Part shown: piece after piece, positions 15,124-23,987 of the stretch
Numbering within the stretch: the first letter of the stretch is position 1
How the letters are laid out: every line of letters starts with the position of its first letter
Assembly: GCA_947463095.1 (NCBI GenBank)
Contig: CANHRE010000018.1
Location: forward strand, 1-38,871
DNA from: Flavobacteriales bacterium
GTDB lineage: Bacteria > Bacteroidota > Bacteroidia > NS11-12g > UBA955
Length of the DNA: 38,871 nucleotides
Reading direction: 5' to 3'
Notes under the pieces: generated by a model
Told to the model about the DNA's origin: nothing
The model's input: the letters and a program-made list of their open reading frames with translations, nothing else
Database searches by the model: none
Made by a program: the position numbers and the translations under genes

Positions 15124-16881
15124 ATGAGGTCGTTTTTTAAGATGGTTCTGGCAACCATGCTGGGAATGTTGCTCACCGGAATTTTGCTGTTCATTCTGGT
15201 TCTGGTAGTAGCCGGTTTGGCATTTTCTGGGATGAACAAACAGCCCACGGTGCCGGAAACGGCTGTTCTGGAATTCCGGTTACCTATGTCCTTTCCTGAG
15301 CGCTCACCGTACAATCCGTTCGATCAGCTTCAGGAATCGGGTGCATCTTCGGCACAACTGGGATTGCTTGATATTTTACAAACCTTGGATCGCGCAGTGG
15401 GAGACTCACGCATCAAAGGAATTGTAATACGCCCTGAAATGCTGATGTCCGGCATGGCGTCTGTGGCAGAAGTGCGGAATAAAATCCTGAGTTTCCGGAA
15501 ATCTGGGAAATTTGTTTATTGTTATGCCGATTTCATGACCGAAATGGGCTACTATTTAGCCTCTGCCTGCGATAAGGTTGTGATGAATCCTGCAGGTGAA
15601 ATGATGTTTGATGGCTTTGCAGGGGGTGTGGTGATGTACAAAGGGCTGCTGGACAAGGCGGGAATCTCGTTTCAGGTGTTTCGCGCAGGTAAATATAAAA
15701 GCGCTGTTGAACCCTTTATCCAAAAGCAATTGAGCAAAGAAAACAGGGAACAGGTACAACACTTGGTGAACAGCATGTATGGGGTGTTTATCCGCGACAT
15801 TTCATCAGCGCGCAAGGTTGATTCTGCTGCGTTGGTAGCCTATGCCCGTGAGCTGGCTGTTCGAGGTCCATCAGAGGCACTTCAGCTGAAAATCATTGAC
15901 GCAGTGATGCCTTACCATCAATTTGTGGAGATGGTAGAACTAAAAGCCGGACTGAAGGGTAAAGAGCTGAAGTCATGGGTGGCCTTTGCCGATTACCATA
16001 AGACAAAAGACGACACTGAAACCTACAGCCGCGATAAGATTGCCGTAGTTTATGGCATTGGGGAAATTGAATATGGTAGCCGCAATGAGCCGGAGTTAAT
16101 AAACAGCAAGACCATGGCCGACGCCATCAGGAAAGCACGGGAAGACAAACAGGTAAAAGCCGTGGTATTGCGCATCAACAGTCCGGGTGGAAGTTCGCTG
16201 GCTTCGGATATTATAGCCCATGAGGTAGAACTTACCCGTAAAGTCAAGCCGGTGATTGCCAGCTTTGGCGATGTGGCTGCTTCAGGTGGTTATTACATCG
16301 CATGCCTTGCAGATACTATTGTGTGTTTGCCTCAAACCATTACAGGCTCGATAGGCGTTTTTGGCTTGTTTCCCAATACCCAAAAGCTGTTCCAGGAACA
16401 CCTCGGGTTGAGTTATGAATCGGTGCCAACGGGCGAAAACAGTGATTTTGCGAGACCTGACCGTCCCTTGAACGCTGCGCAGAGCGCCTTCATCCAGCAC
16501 TCCGTAAACCGCATCTATAGCGATTTTCTGAATATTGTGGCCCGTGGACGCAAGCTTGACACTGCTTATGTGAACAGCATCGCCCAGGGCAGGGTATGGC
16601 CTGGAACGGATGCCCTTGCGCTGAAACTGGCTGATGTTCACGGAGGATTTGAAACGGCTTTGAAATTGGCCGCATCCAGGGCTAAAATCGGGAAATACCG
16701 CGTGGTGGAATATCCGGAAAATCGCTTTACCCTTGCCGCATTTTTTGGAAGCCTTGGCAATACAGATGCCGCGCTCAGGCAGGCTCTGGGCACAAACTAC
16801 GAAGTGTACCGAAAGGCGGTTCGTGCTGAACAGGTTAAAGGCATTCAAATGCGTATGCCCTTCGACTTGTCGGTTCAGTAA
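15124..16881 (+). CDS. sppA: Signal peptide peptidase SppA, 67K type
   Basis: Membrane serine protease that degrades cleaved signal peptides. From ATG 15124 it has 585 residues, the usual tandem-repeat length: a TM segment at about 8-32 and two S49 halves. The Ser-Lys dyad is visible, Lys192 in GKYKSAVEPF of the first half and Ser387 in DVAASGGYYIA of the second. The frame is open to 15043, but homologues start at MRSFFKMVLATMLG, so 15124 was chosen. A TATTTTG sequence at 15110-15116 could be a -7 box. It is divergent from the histidine kinase (106 bp between). Confidence 0.93.
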   Translation: MRSFFKMVLATMLGMLLTGILLFILVLVVAGLAFSGMNKQPTVPETAVLEFRLPMSFPERSPYNPFDQLQESGASSAQLGLLDILQTLDRAVGDSRIKGIVIRPEMLMSGMASVAEVRNKILSFRKSGKFVYCYADFMTEMGYYLASACDKVVMNPAGEMMFDGFAGGVVMYKGLLDKAGISFQVFRAGKYKSAVEPFIQKQLSKENREQVQHLVNSMYGVFIRDISSARKVDSAALVAYARELAVRGPSEALQLKIIDAVMPYHQFVEMVELKAGLKGKELKSWVAFADYHKTKDDTETYSRDKIAVVYGIGEIEYGSRNEPELINSKTMADAIRKAREDKQVKAVVLRINSPGGSSLASDIIAHEVELTRKVKPVIASFGDVAASGGYYIACLADTIVCLPQTITGSIGVFGLFPNTQKLFQEHLGLSYESVPTGENSDFARPDRPLNAAQSAFIQHSVNRIYSDFLNIVARGRKLDTAYVNSIAQGRVWPGTDALALKLADVHGGFETALKLAASRAKIGKYRVVEYPENRFTLAAFFGSLGNTDAALRQALGTNYEVYRKAVRAEQVKGIQMRMPFDLSVQ

Positions 16882-16945
16882 AAATAATTCTTACTTGTGG
16901 GTGAATAAAGTCAATTCCCTATCTTGAAGAAGAGTTTACCTGATA

Positions 16946-18544
16946 TCATTGAAGATCAATCTTAATGAGGTGACTACGCCACTGATTTCGATCATTGGCG
17001 GTATGCCCAACCATCCAGGCAACAGGTGCGCCAAATTTGCGCTGAATGGTGATATAGTCACCCCAACGGTTTGGAAGATTATTGCCATCTAAACGCGCGG
17101 TGTTGCCTGTTTGAATGCTGCGGCTGCTGGCAATTTTTGTTAAGGTCCTACCGCGCATGCTTTGTTTCCTGATTTGGGGAAATACATTGGTGCCGCTGTT
17201 CTGAAACACCATGATGGTTCCGTAATTTCGGGTGCTTTGGGTGCGGTGTGCAATACTGGGATAACAGTAATCGCTTTTGCCATTGTTGTGGAAGAATCGC
17301 TGGCGCACGTGGAAATTGGTAACATTGATGCGGGTTACGGCGATGCCACTAAAACTTAATGGATTTGATTTGCTGAACACAAAAGTGATTCTATCCCTGA
17401 GGTAAAAGGCTCCTTTGATCCGGCAATCGCCAACGTCCAGTCGTTCACGGGTATTGGGTTGAGCGGCACTCACCGCAGGGGAATAATCATTGATGTTGAT
17501 GGTGTATTTGCGCATTTCCGGAGACTTGTTGTGGCGATTGGTTATTTCAAATAGAAAAGCATCACCACCACCCATGGCGCTGCAGGCAATCAGGTAGATG
17601 CCGGGTCCATAATGCTTTCGGGTGGCCGATGGAACGGCATATACGCCGCCAATGGGCGACCAATGCCAGTTTGGCTTAATATCTTGCCATAGAATACCTG
17701 TTGGACGAATTCCTTCATAGCCGGCATCTTTTTCCAGCTGGTAAACGCAATTGCCCTGAAAGCGCCGCTCGTTATTGAATAAATTTCCGCTGATGAATAC
17801 TTCGTTGTTGTTTACCGCAAGTGATGGATAGTCGAACCAATACTGGCCCTCGCGGTGGGTATTATAGCTGTAGAAATTCCACGCTTGTCTTGGATCTTCC
17901 GAAGTTGAGAAACCAAGGATAATAAAAGATTCCTCCCAGGTGGAACCACTTTGGATGAAGAAAACAAATCGTCTGTTTTCCGGATCGTAAACCACCTTGG
18001 GGTCGGCTGTATTTAATCGAATACCTTCGTCAAAAGTGCTTAAAAAATCGGGATAGGTGAAGGCGTTGAGTTCGTTTCCTGATTCATCATAAAATCCAAT
18101 GCGCGCATTATCTGCTGCAACAATATATCCGCTGTCGGAAATGGCGAGGGTATTGTCGGGCGGCGTGATGGTCATACCAGGGTTGATTTCAACCTTTGTT
18201 TTAGGGGCGATTTCATCGGCATTTTTGGCCATTTGTTTTGCTTGCATCAAAGCCTCAACTTTTTGCTTGTTCTTGAGCTTCAATGCACGAATAGCTTGAA
18301 GGCTGTCCGGAAAAAAGGTTTCTTCCCCTGATTTCTGTTTGGACAGTATGCCGGTATTTTTAACAAGGCGCGGGTCTATCCTGTAATATGATACTGCTGA
18401 TGCAGGAAAGGTTTTTTCGATGCGTTCATAAGGTGCACCCTTGCCTGGATTTAAGGGCATGGGTTCAACATCGGAATTCTGGGCACTCAGACTTAAGCCA
18501 ATGGTGATCATTGCACAGGTGAGGAGAAGGGTGGTTCTGTTCAT
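16946..18544 (-). CDS. Secreted protein of unknown function, possible beta-propeller
   Basis: 532 residues with a clear signal peptide (MNRTTLLLTCAMITIGLSLSAQ). The body has repeated strands with Asp/Asn-rich turns (ITPPDNTLAISDSGYIVAA, DPKVVYDPENRRFVFFIQS, WFDYPSLAVNNNEVFISG), reminiscent of sialidase/BNR-type propellers. A short helical charged segment at about 85-110 precedes it. There is no T9SS sorting domain at the C-terminus (ends SHLIKIDLQ), so it is likely periplasmic or released by another route. It stands alone; 64 bp separate it from convergent sppA. Confidence 0.62.
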   Translation of the reverse strand: MNRTTLLLTCAMITIGLSLSAQNSDVEPMPLNPGKGAPYERIEKTFPASAVSYYRIDPRLVKNTGILSKQKSGEETFFPDSLQAIRALKLKNKQKVEALMQAKQMAKNADEIAPKTKVEINPGMTITPPDNTLAISDSGYIVAADNARIGFYDESGNELNAFTYPDFLSTFDEGIRLNTADPKVVYDPENRRFVFFIQSGSTWEESFIILGFSTSEDPRQAWNFYSYNTHREGQYWFDYPSLAVNNNEVFISGNLFNNERRFQGNCVYQLEKDAGYEGIRPTGILWQDIKPNWHWSPIGGVYAVPSATRKHYGPGIYLIACSAMGGGDAFLFEITNRHNKSPEMRKYTININDYSPAVSAAQPNTRERLDVGDCRIKGAFYLRDRITFVFSKSNPLSFSGIAVTRINVTNFHVRQRFFHNNGKSDYCYPSIAHRTQSTRNYGTIMVFQNSGTNVFPQIRKQSMRGRTLTKIASSRSIQTGNTARLDGNNLPNRWGDYITIQRKFGAPVAWMVGHTANDRNQWRSHLIKIDLQ

Positions 18545-18697
18545 GATGGTTGTATAGAATATGGTTTTAGTTTTTATGCAGGTTTAATGGTAGGAGCATT
18601 ACAAGCGTAAAACAAGGATCAATCTTCATTATCCAATGTTGGGGGAATTTTCCTTCTGGCCATCATTCTTGAGTTGCGTTTTTTGATGTAAAAAGCA
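18545..18697. other. Intergenic region without recognised content
   Basis: 153 bp between the NTF2-like gene and the secreted-protein gene, both on the minus strand. It must hold the promoter of the latter; TACGCTTG (minus strand, about 50 nt upstream of its start) is a one-mismatch -7 candidate. No hairpin or ORF stands out. Confidence 0.3.
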
Positions 18698-19183
18698 CTA
18701 ATTCTTTGAATCCTGTGCCCAAGTATGGTCGGCAATGATCTTCCAATGTCCTTCAACGTTTTTTAGTATTAAGGAAAAATAACCGCTGCCGGCTTCAGTA
18801 CTTTCTGTTAGCGCCCAGCGTCCAGAGGCAACGGCAAGTTCGGAGCCTTGACACATAGGGCCTATGCGGTCAATGCGGAATGCCAAAGTACCCATCGCAG
18901 TTTTATTTGGATAGTGCTTTTGGTATGCTTTGAGCGTATTAGCATGTCCGTAGCGCGTACCAAAACCTGAAACAAATCGCATAGAGTCATCTTGCCAATA
19001 GCCGTCCATAAAGGAAACCAGGTTTCCCCGATTCCAGTCATCCTGCTGTTTCAGTATGAGTGTTTCTATGGCTTTAAAATCGGCACCAGTTGGTTCTGTG
19101 CCCTTAGGGGATTTTGTGGTTTTCAGGTAGAAATAGACTCCAATAGCCAAAAGGAGCAGGAGCAGGAATCGTATAATTTTCAT
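18698..19183 (-). CDS. NTF2-like / DUF4440-type protein, membrane anchored or secreted
   Basis: 161 residues. An N-terminal hydrophobic segment (IIRFLLLLLLAIGVYFYL) is followed by an NTF2-like cone fold of the DUF4440 type: IETLILKQQDDWNRGNLVSF, the Y-W-x-D-D-S segment and the terminal GHWKIIADHTWAQ, which is the family's typical ending. Such domains bind small ligands or act as enzymes; no substrate can be inferred. It follows the small barrel gene by 5 bp and is probably co-transcribed with it. Confidence 0.78.
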   Translation of the reverse strand: MKIIRFLLLLLLAIGVYFYLKTTKSPKGTEPTGADFKAIETLILKQQDDWNRGNLVSFMDGYWQDDSMRFVSGFGTRYGHANTLKAYQKHYPNKTAMGTLAFRIDRIGPMCQGSELAVASGRWALTESTEAGSGYFSLILKNVEGHWKIIADHTWAQDSKN

Positions 19184-19188
19184 GTTTT

Positions 19189-19797
19189 TTAGGAACGGGT
19201 AAGGGGCAGCAGCACAGCAAACTGCACATTATTGTGAAATACGCCACTGCGCACAAAGTAGCGCAGCAACACAGGTTTTCTCATAGAGTTCAGGCCGTAT
19301 TGAAAGCTCAGGCGCAGGCATAGGTTTTTGCCGGAATGCTGCACTCCTGCGCTGCCCATAAGGTTAAAGGTGCGCAGGTCGTCTTTTAATTGGGAATAAC
19401 TACCCAACTTATCTCTGGCATCAAACACATAACCTGCCTGGGCTCCGGCGAGCACGCGGATTTGTTTCCACTGGGTCAAGGCGCTTACATAAATAGGAAC
19501 TTCCACCATATTCATCACATAATGAAATGGGAAAGGGTTGGGTTGTTCAGGGTCATTATAGCTCCGGCTACCGCGCTGGCTAAGCTGCACTCCGGTATGC
19601 CAACTCAGTCTTTTGCCCATGCCGCGCCATACCTCCACACCGGCGCTGTAGCCTATTTTGTTGAAGCCGCTTTCCTGATCTCCGTCGATCTGGCAGAAGT
19701 TAACGCCTGACCATAGGTTCATCTTAAATTCCTGCTGAGCGAAAAGTGGCCGCATCTGAACACCCAGAAAGGCTGTGATAAATAGAAGCCGCTTCAT
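19189..19797 (-). CDS. Small outer-membrane beta-barrel protein
   Basis: From ATG 19797 it has 202 residues with a signal peptide (MKRLLFITAFLGVQMRPLFAQ) and alternating strands typical of 8-strand OmpA/PorT-like barrels (SGVNFCQIDG, SAGVEVWRGMGKRLSWHTG, QIRVLAGAQAGYVFD). The frame is open to 20226, but that extension overlaps the divergent oxidoreductase and the signal peptide fixes the start. A perfect -7 box ends 5 nt upstream. Cargo unknown. Confidence 0.75.
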   Translation of the reverse strand: MKRLLFITAFLGVQMRPLFAQQEFKMNLWSGVNFCQIDGDQESGFNKIGYSAGVEVWRGMGKRLSWHTGVQLSQRGSRSYNDPEQPNPFPFHYVMNMVEVPIYVSALTQWKQIRVLAGAQAGYVFDARDKLGSYSQLKDDLRTFNLMGSAGVQHSGKNLCLRLSFQYGLNSMRKPVLLRYFVRSGVFHNNVQFAVLLPLTRS

Positions 19798-19802
19798 CAG
19801 AA

Positions 19803-19810
19803 CAAAAATA
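19803..19810 (-). promoter_or_regulatory. -7 box of the small barrel gene
   Basis: TATTTTTG on the minus strand is an exact TAnnTTTG match ending 5 nt before the ATG at 19797. No clear -33 TTG was found; it would lie inside the divergent oxidoreductase gene. Confidence 0.5.
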
Positions 19811-19811
19811 G

Positions 19812-19819
19812 GAGATTTG
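19812..19819 (+). promoter_or_regulatory. Candidate -7 box of the FAD oxidoreductase gene
   Basis: GAGATTTG, one mismatch from TAnnTTTG, ends 5 nt before the ATG at 19825. It lies next to the opposing box of the divergent gene, so both promoters share a 27-bp intergenic region. Confidence 0.4.
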
Positions 19820-19824
19820 CAATC

Positions 19825-20871
19825 ATGAGCAGCGCTGACGTGTTGGTAGTGGGCCAGGGCATTGCCGGAACCCTGATGGCCCGGGAACTGCTCCGTGTAG
19901 GTTTGGAAGTTCTTGTTGCCGATCCAAATCTTTTGCCGGCATCTTCTCAGGTAGCCAGCGGCCTGGTGCATCCTATTGTTCCCAGAACAGGTGGACTCAC
20001 CTGGAGGGCGGCGGAACTTTTTCCCGTTGTTCAGCATTATTATCACAACATCGCAGAAGAAACAGGTCAGTTTTTTTTCCATTCCATGCCCATGGCTTTT
20101 GTTGCCGACACGGAGCAGGACTGTCAGCATTGGAAGCGCGCAGCTGAAAAACTGGGGGCAGCATGGCTGCAATGGATGGATGAACTTCCCGAAATGAATG
20201 GGCGCTGTGGTGCCATCACCAGGCAATCAGGAAGGTTGGATATGCACGCACTGTGTGCCTTCTATAAAGCAAAATGGATGACAGAAGGGCGTTACTACCA
20301 TCGTGCGGTGCTTTGGGATGAACTTCGATATGAAGGCGGTTTCTGGCATTGGGGAAGGGTAAAGGCCAGGTATGTGGTTTTGTGCCAGGGGGCTCATGCT
20401 CAGGGACAAAGGCCGCTAGAGTTATTGCCGTTTCACCTCACTCAGGGAGAACTGCTGAGCCTCAGGGTTTTGACGCCCGATGCGATGCCTTCTTATATTG
20501 TGAAGAAAAAGGTGTTTTCCATACCCTTGGGCGATGGGGTATATCGCGTTGGATCCACCTATGATTGGAACAACCTGGAAACAGCGCCACGGGAGGTTAC
20601 AAGAGAAACACTCTTGCAGCAATTCCGGGAATTGGTTCCCGATGCCGGAGCTGTGGAAGTATTAGCCCATGATGCGGCCATCAGGCCAACGGTAGGACGG
20701 CGCAGACCATTTATGGGGCCGCATCCGGAACATCCTCAAATATTCATCTGCAATGGTTGGGGGAGTAAGGGTGCATCCCTAGCTCCCTTGTTGGTGCCTG
20801 AACTGCTGGCCTGCATGCTTCGGGGAACGCCGGTGCATCCAGAAACAGATGCAGCAGCCTATTGGCCATAA
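19825..20871 (+). CDS. FAD-dependent oxidoreductase (DAO family)
   Basis: 348 residues of the D-amino-acid oxidase/glycine oxidase superfamily. The N-terminus has the Rossmann FAD motif VVGQGIAGTLMARELL and an acidic strand end (VLVADPN); SQVASGLVHPIVPRTGG and the C-terminal AAIRPTVGRRRPFMGPHPE with ICNGWGSKGASLAPLL match the FAD/substrate-closing part. It resembles the oxidase half of MnmC and ThiO but has no methyltransferase domain. The substrate is not identifiable. Divergent from the small barrel gene; a bidirectional terminator begins at its stop codon. Confidence 0.88.
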   Translation: MSSADVLVVGQGIAGTLMARELLRVGLEVLVADPNLLPASSQVASGLVHPIVPRTGGLTWRAAELFPVVQHYYHNIAEETGQFFFHSMPMAFVADTEQDCQHWKRAAEKLGAAWLQWMDELPEMNGRCGAITRQSGRLDMHALCAFYKAKWMTEGRYYHRAVLWDELRYEGGFWHWGRVKARYVVLCQGAHAQGQRPLELLPFHLTQGELLSLRVLTPDAMPSYIVKKKVFSIPLGDGVYRVGSTYDWNNLETAPREVTRETLLQQFRELVPDAGAVEVLAHDAAIRPTVGRRRPFMGPHPEHPQIFICNGWGSKGASLAPLLVPELLACMLRGTPVHPETDAAAYWP

Positions 20872-20900
20872 AAAAAGCCCCGGATAACCGGGGCTTTTTT
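20871..20900. terminator. Bidirectional rho-independent terminator
   Basis: A perfect 13-bp inverted repeat (arms 20871-20883 and 20888-20900, core GCCCCGG) with loop ATAA; six A on one side and six T on the other give a U-tract on both strands. It serves the oxidoreductase (+) and the convergent T9SS cargo gene (-), and its first base is the last base of the oxidoreductase stop. Confidence 0.93.
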
Positions 20901-20919
20901 GTTCAGAGGAAAACCGAAC

Positions 20920-22872
20920 TTATTGGATGGTCATCTTCTTGGTTACGACGTTTTTACCGGCGGTAAAGCGATACAGGTACATGCCTGCTTTCAGACCTTT
21001 GCCGTCCAGTTGAATCATATGGTTTCCACGGCTCACCAGTTTCTCACTGGCACTGCGGATCATTTTACCGTCTAAGGTGATGATATCCACCTGCAGGGTG
21101 CCGGGCTCATCTATAAACACCATCACGTCTGATTTGTCAGAGAAGGGGTTAGGGAAGTTTTGAGAAACCACAAATACTTCGGCAGGCTGATTGGCTTTAT
21201 GCACACCGAGGCCCCACTGATGTCCGATGGCGTCAGAAAGGATTTTTGCGGTAGGAATGGCCGCATACATGATTTGGTTTTTCACCGGCTCATGGTTGTT
21301 GGTAGAAGTAGAGTTGTTCTGCAGGTTGGTGCCTGGGATCAGGTCGCGCTGCCAAACCATATGCACGAAATTATCTGCGATGGGAGCTACGCTGGCGAAG
21401 TCATCTTCTACCATCATTGTCTGAGTCAGGTTCTGTTCATCTTTCCATGTAGTGCCGCCATCGGTAGAATATACCAAGCCTATGTCGCGGTAGTTTGCAT
21501 CCAGGTCACTCACATCACCTTCTATGGGTACAGAGAAAGTCACGTAAATATTGCCTGCGGCATCAATGGTGGGAGAAGGTTGCCTCAGGGCAGATGTATT
21601 GCCCAGGCGAGCTACAGTATTCAGGTTTGTAGGAACCTGGCCGCTGCTCAGGAAGGCTGTGGTAGCGGCACTCAACGCATTGGCTTTATCGCCATCGCGG
21701 TCAAATGCAGCACCACCTGCAATAATCTGGCTGGTTTTGGTTACTTCATTCCAGTAGCCGAGGTACTGGAAACCGGGGAAGAACGAGAATGACTGGTCGG
21801 TATTGTCATCGTCAAGCATACGGCTGCCGCCCCAGAAGGCATGCACTTTGCCGTTGCGGTCAATCAGCACCTGTACGGTTCCGTCGTTGCTGAACGGAGT
21901 ATCCAGCATCAGCTTGGTAGATTTGTACGGGGCGTATTGGAAGGAATCGGCAATCATCTTGGTAAAGTTGGTGCCGTTATTGGTTGATTTCCACACAGAA
22001 ACGTCGTCAGCCAGGCCGCCGAAGATGATGGCAACAATAGAGTCGCGGCAGGTAATAGCGTATTGATCGCCGCCGCCGTTGGAAATACGTGAAGTGTCAA
22101 AGCCGGGCAGCATCACTGCTTGTTTGTCCCAGGTTACACCCCCATTGGATGAACGGCTGTACACCATAGGTGCCAGTACACCATTGCGCGTAGGAGCGCG
22201 GGGTTCACCGGGCTGTGAGCTGTCAGCATAGGTGTATATGGCGTGGATGTAATTGCCTGAAGAAGTGGCACGACCCCAAAGCGGGCGCAGGTTATTTTCT
22301 TTAAGCACTGCGGTTGAAGCCCAGTTTGTCTGGCCTTTTCCGCCGTTTTTAGAAAGCACGAAACCGCCTTGCGCAGCATCGTGTGCCATGATCCATTCAG
22401 CACCATTACTCAGCACACCAATACTTGGCCAGCCGAGGCGGGTGGTTTCAATGCGGTCAGCTTTTACAGCACCCCAGGTAGTGTTGTTGAAGTGGTTATA
22501 CCCGCTGCCCCTATTAGGGAAGGTGGTAGAGCTTTCATCGGCAGAGGTGGTCCAGGTGGCGGAAACGGTACCATCGGCGTGAAGCAGTACGCGGTTACCT
22601 ACGGAAGCATTGGATTGAAGATCATACCAGGTGTTGCCGATTTCCACGAAAGCATAGGGAACAATGCCACGGCGCAACAGGTATTCCTGGTTTTTGTTTA
22701 CAATGCCACTGCTCATACCTGACCCGGCTGCCGCCTGATCGGTGGTGATGTGAAAACTGCTTTTTACGGCCGGCCCCGCTGGCGTTGCCACCCGTACGTT
22801 GCCAAATGGCACCTGTGCAGTAAGGCCGCAGGCACCGGCAAATAACAAGGTTGAGAGTATGTGTTTGTTCAT
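20920..22872 (-). CDS. Secreted sialidase-like (BNR) protein with T9SS sorting domain
   Basis: 650 residues: signal peptide (MNKHILSTLLFAGACGLTAQ), a long beta-propeller-like body with Asp-box-type segments (SSNGGVTWDKQ, STNNGTNFTK, STDGGTTWKDE) and a type A T9SS C-terminal domain from about residue 570 (SQNFPNPFSDKSDV ... LKAGMYLYRFTAGKNV, ending KKMTIQ). The domain directs export through the type IX system and cell-surface attachment or release. Asp-boxes are shared by sialidases and other propellers, and no catalytic residues can be assigned, so the activity is open. Confidence 0.9.
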   Translation of the reverse strand: MNKHILSTLLFAGACGLTAQVPFGNVRVATPAGPAVKSSFHITTDQAAAGSGMSSGIVNKNQEYLLRRGIVPYAFVEIGNTWYDLQSNASVGNRVLLHADGTVSATWTTSADESSTTFPNRGSGYNHFNNTTWGAVKADRIETTRLGWPSIGVLSNGAEWIMAHDAAQGGFVLSKNGGKGQTNWASTAVLKENNLRPLWGRATSSGNYIHAIYTYADSSQPGEPRAPTRNGVLAPMVYSRSSNGGVTWDKQAVMLPGFDTSRISNGGGDQYAITCRDSIVAIIFGGLADDVSVWKSTNNGTNFTKMIADSFQYAPYKSTKLMLDTPFSNDGTVQVLIDRNGKVHAFWGGSRMLDDDNTDQSFSFFPGFQYLGYWNEVTKTSQIIAGGAAFDRDGDKANALSAATTAFLSSGQVPTNLNTVARLGNTSALRQPSPTIDAAGNIYVTFSVPIEGDVSDLDANYRDIGLVYSTDGGTTWKDEQNLTQTMMVEDDFASVAPIADNFVHMVWQRDLIPGTNLQNNSTSTNNHEPVKNQIMYAAIPTAKILSDAIGHQWGLGVHKANQPAEVFVVSQNFPNPFSDKSDVMVFIDEPGTLQVDIITLDGKMIRSASEKLVSRGNHMIQLDGKGLKAGMYLYRFTAGKNVVTKKMTIQ

Positions 22873-22943
22873 GGTAATGTGTTCTTAATTATTTAACGTG
22901 CAATTTATGGATTAATGAATGAAATGCTGAAACCGTGGGCTGC

Positions 22944-23966
22944 TCAGTTTTTTAAAATGTTCACGATCAATTCAATAAAAAGTTGATCATCTGAAGCACC
23001 GCCTTTATTCACTCCTTTGAAACGCAGATCGAAGTATTTGAGGTGGCCGAACACTTTTTCCAGATCCACAGGGCTGTAATGCCTTATTGCCGTAAGGTAT
23101 TCTGAAACGAAATACGCATTTACGCCCAGGATTTTTGCCAGCTCCTCCTTGTCTTTTTGCTTGTGGCCATGGGTGAGCATGATTTTATTGAAGTACTGCA
23201 CAAGAGCGCCAATCAGCACACTGCTGTGGTTTCTTCCGCTCATGTCGCTGCTAAGGTAATGGGCAATCTGAATGGACTTATTGAAGTTTCTGGCGCCCAG
23301 GGCCTTTTGCAGTTCAAAAACATTGAATTCTTTGCTCAGGCCGATGTGCTCCTGAATGTGTCTGGCCGTGATGTAGGGGTCTTTTACATTGATGAACAAC
23401 TTGGTCAGCTCATTCACCACCAAGCTCAAATCGGTTCCCAGGTATTCCGTTACCAGTTCGGCGGCCAGCGCATCCAGTGTTTTTCCCTGATCTCTGGTCC
23501 AGGTGTCCAGCCAGCGCTTCATCTGGTAATCCTTCAAGGGTTCAGAATCAAATACGCAGTATTTGGAGAACAACTTGGACAGTTTAGTACGCTTGTCCAG
23601 TTTCTTTTCCGATTTGATACACAGCACCAGGATGGTTGAGGGTTGGGGCGCTTCCAGGTATGCTTCCAGCTTCTCCATATCCGATAAATACTGAGCTTCC
23701 CTAACCACAATCAACTGATGTTCGGCCCCCATCGGATAGCGGCGGGCAGCCATCAACAGGTTCATGATGTTGGTTTCCTTGCCGTAAAGGGTGCTTTGGT
23801 TGAAGCTCTTCTCATGATCCGCCAGTACGGTGGCTTCCAGCGCTTCAGTAATTTTGTCAATGAAAAAGGGCTCTTTCCCTTGCAGGAGGTATGCCGGATG
23901 GAATACGCGATTTTTTATTTCCGCGAGAATTTTCTCATAAGATTGAAAAACCGGTACAGTGCTCAT
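22944..23966 (-). CDS. holA: DNA polymerase III delta subunit
   Basis: Delta opens the beta sliding clamp within the clamp loader. The 340-residue protein has the family start (YEKILAEIKNRVFHPAYLLQGKEPFFIDKI), the DHEKSFNQSTLYGKET segment, RRYPMGAEHQLIVVREAQYL and a helical C-terminal collar (VFGHLKYFDLRFKGVNKG). Length is normal. A divergent HsdR-N-like gene starts 21 bp away, a neighbour pair commonly seen in Bacteroidota. Confidence 0.93.
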   Translation of the reverse strand: MSTVPVFQSYEKILAEIKNRVFHPAYLLQGKEPFFIDKITEALEATVLADHEKSFNQSTLYGKETNIMNLLMAARRYPMGAEHQLIVVREAQYLSDMEKLEAYLEAPQPSTILVLCIKSEKKLDKRTKLSKLFSKYCVFDSEPLKDYQMKRWLDTWTRDQGKTLDALAAELVTEYLGTDLSLVVNELTKLFINVKDPYITARHIQEHIGLSKEFNVFELQKALGARNFNKSIQIAHYLSSDMSGRNHSSVLIGALVQYFNKIMLTHGHKQKDKEELAKILGVNAYFVSEYLTAIRHYSPVDLEKVFGHLKYFDLRFKGVNKGGASDDQLFIELIVNILKN

Positions 23967-23987
23967 TGACTAAATTGCGGGGGTTCT

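Noticed and set aside
19798-20226. N-terminal extension of the small barrel protein
   Set aside because: It overlaps the divergent oxidoreductase gene and places a signal peptide in the middle of the protein.
21160-21792. 210-codon plus-strand frame opposite the T9SS cargo gene
   Set aside because: It is a shadow of a gene with a signal peptide and sorting domain; its composition is not protein-like and it has no start context.
20920-22872. Sialidase activity for the T9SS cargo protein
   Set aside because: Only Asp-box-like repeats are visible; no catalytic Arg triad or Tyr/Glu pair could be identified.
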